A stretch of 64,000 nucleotides of DNA from NCBI GenBank assembly GCA_030435675.1, contig CM059622.1, positions 13,578,001 to 13,642,000 on the forward strand, given 5' to 3'. Below are positions 56,545 through 64,000 of this stretch, piece after piece (within the stretch, counting starts at the first letter, position 1; the number at the start of each line of letters is the position of its first letter). The notes beneath the pieces were generated by a model. That model was not told where the DNA came from and searched no databases. It was given only the letters and a program-made list of their open reading frames with translations. This DNA comes from Steinernema hermaphroditum (lineage: Eukaryota; Nematoda; Chromadorea; Rhabditida; Steinernematidae). The position numbers and the translations under genes were made by a program.

Positions 56545-57279
56545 TTAGATCCATTCCGCGCGGGCGTTCTCCTTCAATTGATCCAGGTTGTCGGCCAAGT
56601 TCTTCATATATGTAGTCTCCGATATGGTCTTGAAGGCGGTATTTGAGTCTGACTCTTTTGCAGCGTTAAGAGTAACGCAAAAATCCCACTTCAATGGCAT
56701 CTCATGATAAATCCGTTTAAGCAGCGTATAGGAAGAACCCCTTGGGATGATTTTAGTTTTTAGTCCCAGGCGACTCTTGAATCCCTGCTCTTCCGCGACC
56801 TCTTCCTCGGGGATCTCAACGACCGGCTCGGGTGTCGCCGGCTTCTCTTCTTCGATCTTCCGAGTCGGTTGCACTTGCTCGTCCTTTCCGAAGACACGTC
56901 CGATGATTCCCTTCATCTTGTTCTTGATCTTTTCCTTAATTTCACCGACTTTTGTCTTCAGGTCGCCCCAGAAGCCTTTGAAGCAACGGCCTTCTTCATC
57001 GTACATCGGGTAGTAGTAGACTTGTCCAGGGGCGTAGGCTTCGGGTGCATACTCTCTGGGAGTGTAGCTGTAGGGGGCGTAATGATAGGCAGGGTGGCCG
57101 TAGAAGTAGTTGTAATAGTACTGCGGGTAGGCCAGGTACATTCCGTAGTTGTATGGGAGGCGAGGACGGTAGGCGGCGACGGGAGCTCCCCTGGGGACGT
57201 AGCGGGAATCTTAGTAGGGAAGGGCGCTGATGACCGAAGCCAGGAGGGCGAAGAAGACGACGGCCTGGAGAGGACTCAT
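56545..57279 (-). pseudogene. Secreted Tyr/Pro-rich protein, copy 2, stop codon after the signal peptide
   Basis: Homologous to the 35747-36400 gene. ATG at 57279 encodes MSPLQAVVFFALLASVISAL-PY, then TAA (57213-57211) replaces the TAC of copy 1. Beyond the stop the frame is open for more than 220 codons and keeps the YPQYYYNYFYGHPAYHY and DEEGRCFKGFWGDLK regions. The C-terminal 65 residues differ from copy 1 (KNLADNLDQLKENARAEWI). The junction arginine is changed to cysteine (GRCFK). Either a very young pseudogene, a polymorphic null or a sequencing error. Confidence 0.8.
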
Positions 57280-57317
57280 CTCGGCGATGGTGTGCTGAAG
57301 TAGTGTCAGGGCGGCTG

Positions 57318-57351
57318 TTTTATGAGGATTCGAAAGTCACGCTGATTATGC
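57318..57351 (-). promoter_or_regulatory. Promoter of secreted copy 2 (stop-bearing)
   Basis: GCATAAT (57345-57351) and CATAAAA (57318-57324) on the minus strand are 20 bp apart. The block is nearly identical to 35672-35715. Confidence 0.6.
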
Positions 57352-57712
57352 GGTCGATGATCGGATGTGGCGCCGTACTACTGGCACCAGCAAACTGGAA
57401 ATAATTAATTTCGACTTTGCAGAAGATAGCGTCAGATTCTGGATTCTGTAGAAACAATCGTACAGTTACTAAATGGTGATCGCGAAGGTTATGATGTGCA
57501 ACGTATTTAGTTTATTCGGTTTAATAGGTCCACGGATATCTTCAGAAGTGCTGGTACAGCATGTGCTTAATCGGAGACGCTCCATGGTCAGCCTTCAATC
57601 TGCGTGTTCAACATCTTCTAGAACTGTTCCTGCTAGAATATTTCAAGCTGATGTTGTGGATACGCACCATAATTCTGCAGCGCCGCCTCTCTTCCGTCTG
57701 GAGGACTGCTCC

Positions 57713-57747
57713 GCATAATTGACACACTTTAGTGACATCCCATAAAA
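57713..57747 (+). promoter_or_regulatory. Promoter of VPYG copy 2
   Basis: GCATAAT (57713-57719) and CATAAAA (57741-57747) are 21 bp apart, 38 bp before the ATG. Confidence 0.6.
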
Positions 57748-57785
57748 CCAAAGCCCCCCGCCATCTTCGTACACAACTTGTCTCC

Positions 57786-58337
57786 ATGAAGCTCTCTCTG
57801 GTGGTCGCCTCCTGCGCCCTTCTGGCCTCCTTGGCCTGCGCCGTTCCCTACGGACCCTTCTTCTACGGAATGCCGATGGAATACCGAGTGCCTCGCTACC
57901 CTTATCCCATCTCTGGATATGGACGTCCTGTAGATCCCTACTACGATGGGCAGGGTTATCCGATGGAATATTACGACGGAAGGAGATTCAAATCAACGTT
58001 CGAGGATCTTAAGGAGGGACTTGTAATCGAATGGTACGATGGCATCAGCCAAATTGAGGATCGACTTGCGGAAAGATTCAAAAAACTAAGAAAGTTCTTC
58101 CGCGGCACCAGAAAGGAGATTTTTAAAAACATGGACGAAATAATTGGAGCGGGCAGATCCAAGGAGGTGATCGGCTTAGCAACGGACCTGGCTAAGATTG
58201 CCGCTACTCCAGTTGTATCACCGGCCATATACACCGTGAAAAGTGCTCTGACAGCTATCGACACCATCTGCTCGTTGCATCTTGTCCGCAAGGTCTGCAA
58301 TACTCTGCGTCCAGGACAGTACAATACCAGTGATTAG
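57786..58337 (+). CDS. Secreted VPYG-type protein, copy 2, 183 aa
   Basis: ATG 57786 is chosen over an in-frame upstream ATG (57732) because it starts the signal peptide MKLSLVVASCALLASLACA, identical to copy 1. Residues 1-67 differ from copy 1 at only two or so positions. After GRRFKS the protein becomes a long helical, charged domain (FEDLKEGLVIEWYDGISQIE, LAERFKKLRKFFRG) with a hydrophobic second half and two cysteines near the C-terminus. None of this is in copy 1. AATAAA is at 58363-58368. Function unknown. Confidence 0.8.
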   Translation: MKLSLVVASCALLASLACAVPYGPFFYGMPMEYRVPRYPYPISGYGRPVDPYYDGQGYPMEYYDGRRFKSTFEDLKEGLVIEWYDGISQIEDRLAERFKKLRKFFRGTRKEIFKNMDEIIGAGRSKEVIGLATDLAKIAATPVVSPAIYTVKSALTAIDTICSLHLVRKVCNTLRPGQYNTSD

Positions 58338-58925
58338 CATACACTCAGGCGTTGTAAAATCCAATAAAAATGTCCCTTGAAAAGGATCTGACCAAAACAA
58401 TCGAACAAGCCTCGATTATCTCGAATCAAAGATTGGATCTATTCCTTTGCTTCATTGAGAAATCAGGCTAGTCAAAAGGGGATGACATACCTTCTGGTAA
58501 CACAAATGGTAACCGACCCAACTGTAGCCAGAGCTTCTTCAACATTTTCATTCTTTCCAACATGGAGAGTTAAGAAGCTGTTACTGTCTCAAGGTGAAAA
58601 TGAAAGGCCTGGGGTGCATCTGGTGCCTCTGGTGTGGTCCAGATACTGGCAAAAATCAAGTAACCTGTTCAAGAGGATCTAGACTTATGATGGCAAACGA
58701 AGAAGAGAAGAAGTGATCGAAAAAGATTAGGAAATATAAAAGGTCTCATCGGAATTCGTATTCGATTAGCACAACATCTACTTGCATTACTTGAAACGTA
58801 CAATTTCCAAGAAGTTCGTTTCTTTGCAATGTTTACTTATGCCAAACATTCGATTGAATTATAAGCTGCTAAGATGGCTAAGATGGCTTTTCAAAGGTGA
58901 GGCTATCGTTATAGACCGCACTTTA
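58338..58925. other. Intergenic, nothing recognised
   Basis: Apart from the poly(A) signal of the preceding gene no feature is seen. Confidence 0.4.
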
Positions 58926-59320
58926 AGGGCCATTTATAGTCTGCGCGACACAAAACCCCATTTTTGTGTCGCTTAGCTTGTCTACGCGTGACTATGTACG
59001 CAAAACCGAATAAAACTGCACAGTGATGATGCTTTCGGATCGGAATATAAAATCATCAGCATAAAAAATTTTTAGGTTGACTTTGCGTAGGTTAACTTAA
59101 CTGTCGCTTAGCTTCAACTTGACTGTCGCGCAGCTGTGTCGCGTAGCTAAGCGACAGTCAAGTTAAAGCTAAGCGACAGTTAAGTTAACCTACATGTCAT
59201 GTCCCACAATTTTTTTTTTTTTGATGGTTTGATTTTTGGTTTTGCATATATAGTCACGCGTAGACAAGCTAAGCGACACAAAAAAGGGGGTTATGTGTCG
59301 CGCAGACTATAAATGGCCCT
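58926..59320. mobile_element. 395-bp Tourist/Harbinger-like MITE with TTA target duplication
   Basis: Terminal inverted repeats of about 85 bp start AGGGCCATTTATAGTCTGCG (58926) and are mirrored at 59320. TTA flanks both sides (58923-58925, 59321-59323). A nested hairpin (GGTTAACTTAACTGTCGCTT... and its complement, about 59093-59192) fills the centre. GTGTCGCTTAGCTTGTC occurs inside each terminal repeat. TTA duplications fit PIF/Harbinger MITEs. No coding capacity. Confidence 0.85.
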
Positions 59321-59599
59321 TTAGTGTGAACACTGAACCGTGGTGGTATCTTTAATTTCACGTATGTTTCCTGATCACGTATGGTCGGATCAAGAATCGA
59401 AATACATCTCATTTTCTCGGACATTGAAGAAGAGGTGCAGTACATCCTAGTTTCAGCGCTATAAAAGTTTACAGATGTTGTAATGATGTTGTTAAAGAGA
59501 GTGTCTCTTTTCTAAGTATTTTCTACTAAGCGTGGGCTTCGGTTCATCGAGCAATTATTTTCTTTTTATGTGTGTTATGTGTTGAAACTAGTAAAGATA

Positions 59600-60010
59600 C
59601 CACCCAATTCTTTCATTTGTGCCCCCAACGATCGGTCGGATCGTCCACTCGCTCTCTCTGAGGCTGTCTGAGCCGAGCGAGTTGAGTGAGCGGTCGTTTT
59701 CGGCCGTCGTTGTTGGTGCGATGATCGCCCCAGCTCCCAGAAGGCCTGGAACACCAGGGAGCCGTAGTTCCACCGTCTCGCCAAAAAGCCCGTCACGACC
59801 GCCCGACTCTACCCGCGCCATCAGAGAAGCCGAAGAAGCGTTGCAACTCCGAAGTCCACGCCGCCAGCCGAACCGAAGATGACTCTCCGCTCTGTTGGCT
59901 CTGCTCCACCGCTATTCCACTTCCGGAATCAGCTCTTCACGACTTCGATGCCCGCGCAAACTAATGGGAACGTTGGATTCTATTCGGATTCGTCTGCTCC
60001 ACCGAAATCA
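59600..60010 (+). repeat. Dispersed repeat related to 34014-34270
   Basis: Carries the same ordered motifs as 34014-34270 and an 87-codon frame with RRPGTPGSRSSTVSPKSPSR. AGAAGGCCTGGAACACCAGG also occurs, slightly altered, at about 4373. Possibly the 5' region of a non-LTR element. Confidence 0.4.
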
Positions 60011-60224
60011 GAAGAAAATCAGCGACCTCGGTGTGACTATGTTCGTCTTTGTGCATATATGAGACGTCGTCCTGCACGGCGTAAGCCGTTGATTCGGGAA
60101 GATAAATCGTGTAAATCGTGTGTTCAACTTCGACCTACCCGAGCCTGCCGTCGTTCCAGAATTAATTTCAAAAATTCCCTTTTTTTATTGCAAATACAGA
60201 GATTCCTCTGTATTCTCTATTACA

Positions 60225-60267
60225 TTTCTCTGTGACGGATCAGGAGTCCCGATCCGTCACAGAGAAA
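60225..60267. repeat. Perfect 17-bp hairpin
   Basis: TTTCTCTGTGACGGATC (60225-60241) and its complement (60251-60267) are separated by nine bases. It could be a transposon end or transcription-related stem; there is no T-tract or other context to decide. Confidence 0.6.
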
Positions 60268-60423
60268 CACCCTCTTGATCAATTAAAAACAACATAGATC
60301 GAGACCTATGTGGGATGATCGAACTCTACAGTGCGGAGGGGTTGTACATTCACATTTTGTAAATACATTTTTTATAAACATTAATCAACAACAACAAATT
60401 CAGCAAACAACAACAATCACAAA

Positions 60424-61040
60424 TCAGCAACCGGACCTCTCAAAACGGAGAACCAGGGAGGGTTCGAAAAATTTGATATCTTCCTTGATATCGAGGAACG
60501 CGACGGAACGTCTCCATACCCATGAAGGTAACTCAAAGCTGGTGATTTGCGAGTACCTCGGAAGGAATGGGATTTCATGCCAAGGGTGTACTTGGAAGCT
60601 GTAGGGCCGCATGAAATTCAGGATACGGGCGACGGATTCATACCTCTCCTTCTCAAGGTCATTCAGATGAGCAATAGGAGCGCGAGCGAGCAAAACCTGT
60701 ACGATCTTTGACATAGTTGATATCTGAAAATAAGTAAAAGAATTAGTCTACCTACAGTAACCTTGGGGAACCGAAAATCCTCAGAACGTAGAGGATTTCT
60801 TGAAAGTCCAATAGCTTGAGTGGTGAATAATTGGTCCGGCTGTCCATATCCCAGGAGGCACGAGAGCACATGTGCTTCGAAGATTGTAAGACGTTCGTTG
60901 GTTGGTGGGATTGCGATGCGTGTCCATGGCTGGGTCTCGAATGAGTACGGATTTACGAGATTAAGGAGGTTGCACACCGACTCGTAAGGCGTGTCGGAGC
61001 CCCAGGATTCTCGATGGATGCTCGACCCTGGGAAACACAT
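60424..61040 (-). CDS. Unrecognised two-exon protein with internal duplication, 192 aa
   Basis: Exons 61040-60762 and 60723-60424 join in phase 0 across a 38-nt intron ending TTTTCAG. The two halves are related. YESVCNLLNLVNPYSFETQP-W...I...P in the first matches YESVARILNFMRPYSFQVHP-W...I...P in the second, each about 50 residues and each followed by an F-E segment. No signal peptide or known domain is seen. The start at 61040 is the first Met; an upstream exon is possible. It lies on the opposite strand to the Maverick polymerase remnant and might be element cargo or a host gene. Confidence 0.55.
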
Positions 61041-61512
61041 AATTAGGAAGGTATGCCTATTGAACTTTCAGGGCATAAAAGATCGTGGGATCATCAATTT
61101 TGGAGGGAAATCTGATTGACGAATAAGATGTTTTAGAACAGTTCTTTCCAGAATTGTTTCAGAGATATACGCTTCATGTTCCATTTATACGTGTTCCAGG
61201 GCACATTTCTTTTCCGAAATATTTATGGATCTCAAATTTCGAAATAAATATAGTTTGATCTTTTTTCGCAACAAAATTGGCGCGAAATCGAGAGCAAAGA
61301 GATGCCGCCAATTATTTTCAGTCGATCATTTAATGACCTATCGGAACGGGACGGCCCTAAGGTGCACTCTCTCTGTCACCAAAGATTGGATCGTTACCGT
61401 ATTCTACTTTTGTTTTAATTTGATGATCCAACATAGTGTTGCAGCATTTCATACTCTTTGTTGTCTTGAAGCTGGTTCTTTGTATGTTTCAGAACGTGAC
61501 TGAACGATCAAG
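61041..61512. other. Intergenic between the 60.4-61.0 kb gene and the polymerase remnant
   Basis: AT-rich sequence; a 92-codon plus-strand frame (61225-61503) has no recognisable features. Confidence 0.4.
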
Positions 61513-62650
61513 ATATGCAAAGCCAGCCGTTAGACCAAAGTCGAAAACGTAAGACAAAGATTATTTTCATGTTATTTTACATGAAGGACTTACAGGTCCC
61601 CTCATAAAGAAAGAAGGAGAAGAAGAAGCTGGAGATCCCAAGCTGTCAAAACAAGAAAGTTTCGAGCTTCAATCACAGCCGCTGGATCTGTCAAAAAAGT
61701 CTAAGAACATCTCAGGTGGATCTTGTAAGTCGTACTATCAGAAACTTTTATACACTAAAATTAGCCTCGTTTTCCATAATTTCGGATCGTTTGTCTTGGA
61801 GCAATCGCTTCAAGTTGAACACGAGGGTTGTGGAATTTGCTCTGAACCGTTCCATCGCCCGCGATCTTGATCAAGAGCTGAGGGTTTTTTTTTGGAAAAC
61901 TTGATCAGCAATATACACACGACCTCGGGTGATCCCTCATCGGTTTTTGGTTTTTCATTCTCCCACCCTGCTCTTGAAAACGCGATGCATATCCCTTTTC
62001 GGACGAGCGACCAGAATACCGCTGAAGTAATTATGCGTCGCCTCCAACACCAAACACAATCTCGGTGGTTGACAACATTCGATCAGGACATGAAAATTAT
62101 CGCTACGGTGTTGCATCCTCCTTCTGGACAAGGAAGAATCAAAAACACCGATGACGCCCATTCAACTTCACTTGGGCAATCGATATAGACTCATTCAGTT
62201 GAGTCCTCATGAGATTAGGGGAAGTCCGAAGACATTTGATCCGGCCTGTTGGAGGAGCCCCACACACAGTGAGGGAGAGCCTGTGTTTATCATCAATCTC
62301 GATGGAACACACTATGACGCAGTGTCTTCAGTCGAGGAACTTCGAGGCGTCTACTTTTGCAAGAAGTGTTGTCTATGTTACACAACCGCTAGTGAACATG
62401 AATGCAAGAAAAGTTGTCCCCGATGTCTAGTTCCGGAAAAACGCAGGGGAAACAATGTGGCTATGACGCGGCAGACAAGCAATTGTTTCCATGTTCGGCT
62501 TGTAATTATGTCTTCCACACAAGGGGGTGTTTTGCAAGACATTTGAGGCTGACGACGGGTGCAACGTCGAGTACAATCTGTGACAACAACAAATACTGTT
62601 CAAAGTGCCACAAGCCTCTCAAAATCTCTAGGCCAGGCCAGACCCATTGA
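61513..62650 (+). pseudogene. Maverick protein-primed DNA polymerase B, N-terminal part, frameshifted
   Basis: Exon 61513-61546 joins 61594-61725 in phase and encodes MQSQPLDQSRK and QSQPLDLSKKSK, motifs typical of the Maverick polymerase N-terminus. A third exon (about 61766 on) reads SIISDRLSWSNR. A nine-T run (61885-61893) then causes a one-base frameshift into ENAMHIPFRTSDQN. Two more frame changes follow, near 62150 and near 62400. The zinc-ribbon region is recognisable: YFCKKCCLCYTT, HECKKSCPRC, then FPCSACNYVFHTRGCF and YCSKCHKP. The exonuclease and polymerase catalytic domains are not in the window. No functional product. Confidence 0.7.
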
Positions 62651-63305
62651 TGCATAAGCACGATCTTCGGTTCACTGTGCTCCAAAGATGTAAACGAGGT
62701 GTGCGCTTTGTTTTCTTTTTTGCTCTTTTAGAAATTTACGAATCCTCTGCAGATTCTCTTCAACGTTCAACCCTCCCAGATGGTCCCGCCACGAACATTT
62801 CTACGGCGACTTTTATTGTTTTGGGAGCACCGCACGCGAACGGAAGCGAAGGAGTGCGTCAGCAAAGGTTTAAAATGTCAAAAACATAACAGGACTTACC
62901 TTCCGTTGTATACTGGGCTCAGAAGATGATCGACATCAATCGAAGGTTGTAATTACTGAAAAGAGGAATATTATAGGAATGTTTCCTTAAAAGCGGGAAA
63001 TATGTCGCGCGATTCAACGGAGGAGAAAGAGCTGTTTATTTCGTTTTTGCGTGCCACCACAGGACGCAGCTGGACACAGAAAGGAATGGCGGCGGTGAGC
63101 CATAACCGTCGCCTCCGACAGTCGACAGCGGTCCCTAGATCCAATCGATTTTGAGTCACAATTCCCAGTCCAAAGTGCACTTTAGAGGAGTGAAGTGTGC
63201 CGAAAAAGATGTGCCGCGCGATGAAGGAAGTGCACAAGCTACACGTGCGCTCTAGTGCCGAATTTTAACTCATCGCGACTGAAGGGAAAAGGGAAAAGCC
63301 TATGA
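62651..63305. other. Gene-less stretch with one short coding-like frame
   Basis: ATG at 63002 opens about 50 codons (MSRDSTEEKELFISFLRATT...) with better codon bias than the surroundings and no splice partner in phase. It may be a first exon or a fragment. Otherwise nothing is seen. Confidence 0.35.
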
Positions 63306-63785
63306 CTGCGTACGCGCGGCGGCCTTAGACATGGAAAATTCGGCAATAACAAGCTCCTAACGAGCATTGCTCAACTACATGGAACCCGGATCAAAGAAGT
63401 CGACGTACGGGTTCCATCCCGCGAACAATGCCTCACACCAGCCCAACTTCAAAACTTCAAAGTAGCGCTGAAGAGGAACTACGAAGCACTGGACATTAGC
63501 TTAGCTTCTTTCGGTCTGTCTCAGAGCGAAATAAGCTCGAGCGAAAGTGCCAAAACAACGCTCGAGGATTTTTTCACAAACACTCTACCGAGCAAAGCTT
63601 GCAAGAAAGTTATAATAAGTCTTTGTCCTCATAGTGACCATCTTGATAAGTTCATCGAACTGTTTTTACAGCGAAATCAAGAACATCGTCTCCCGCTGAC
63701 CCTTGTCAATTACTCAATTCCCACACATATCCGAGATTTTTTAATGATTAAAGGTCAGAATGACGGGTATGTATGCCTTCTCTGA
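63306..63785 (+). other. 160-codon open frame without ATG, probable internal exon or gene fragment
   Basis: The frame is open from after a TGA (63303) to a TGA at 63783. It reads NNKLLTSIAQLHGTRIKEVD, LTPAQLQNFKVALKRNYEAL and LEDFFTNTLPSKACKKVIIS, then SIPTHIRDFLMIKGQND. Composition is that of a globular protein. GACGG/GTATGT near 63765 is a good donor. There is no Met before residue 140, so it would be an internal exon or a 5'-lost gene. Family not recognised. Confidence 0.45.
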
Positions 63786-64000
63786 CCGTTCGTCCATGAT
63801 GATATGATGATCACTGATCATCAGGTTCATCAAGCAAAATTCAATTGACAACCAATCGTCACACAGTTAATTAATTAATAACTAATCAATAGTAATAATT
63901 ACTCAAATTCCATGAAACTCCGCCCACTTTCTATCAAATCTTTAGGGCGGAGCTTAAATATGTGCTGATTGGTGGATTATCGATTTTGTGACGATCTGTA
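63786..64000. other. Right edge, AT-rich
   Basis: A palindromic TGATGATCACTGATCATCA lies near 63807-63826 and a TTAATTAATTAATAAC tract follows. No gene. Confidence 0.35.

Overview
The window reads as nematode nuclear DNA. Introns are GT-AG with T-rich TTTCAG or TTTTAG acceptors. The main gene is very close to Caenorhabditis DAPK-1 over its whole length. Other genes belong to nematode-expanded families: an SRSX-like chemoreceptor, an MDSVP-type F-box-like protein and neprilysin-like proteins. Exons are GC-rich and introns AT-rich. A rhabditid, possibly a diplogastrid, is my guess; the sequence alone does not fix the species. All homology calls were made by eye, with no database search.

Region 1 (about 6.0-30.2 kb, + strand) is one 17-exon dapk-1 gene: kinase with the DAPK basic loop, CaM/autoregulatory helix, ankyrin repeats, ROC-COR, death domain. 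The 17 exons are phase-consistent and give 1453 residues. Its long introns hold at least two phase-compatible alternative first exons (13000-13011 and 20895-21839) that could give kinase-less products. They also hold GC-rich islands, a 410-bp inverted-repeat transposon with an 8-bp target duplication, a minisatellite and a tRNA-like SINE.

Region 2 (31.2-44 kb) is rich in secreted or membrane proteins. It has small Tyr/Pro/Gly-rich secreted proteins, a possible Cys-peptide precursor, a signal-peptide-bearing METTL13/spermidine-synthase-like protein, an SRSX-like GPCR, a neprilysin-fold protein without the HExxH motif, and a 78-aa secreted protein. The small secreted genes share a promoter layout (GCATAAT, about 20 bp, CATAAAA).

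Region 3 (43.8-52.9 kb) is a transposon graveyard. It contains a dispersed retroelement-like repeat, mariner pieces, a Helitron helicase tail, and a foldback element built of 15-bp repeats inserted inside a mariner transposase. It ends in a decayed Maverick/Polinton capsid cluster (penton-like, core-like, truncated major capsid).

Region 4 (53.2-58.4 kb) has an F-box-like gene, then a second copy of the region 2 cassette. The methyltransferase paralogue is intact, one secreted gene is broken by a stop codon, and one is intact with a completely different C-terminus.

Region 5 (58.9-64 kb) has a Harbinger-like MITE, a dispersed repeat, an unrecognised two-exon gene with an internal duplication, a frameshifted Maverick DNA polymerase N-terminus, and a 160-codon open frame at the edge without a start codon.

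The most interesting signals are the possible kinase-less DAPK promoters and the secreted family in the duplicated cassette, with conserved signal, pro-region and promoter but switched C-terminal domains.
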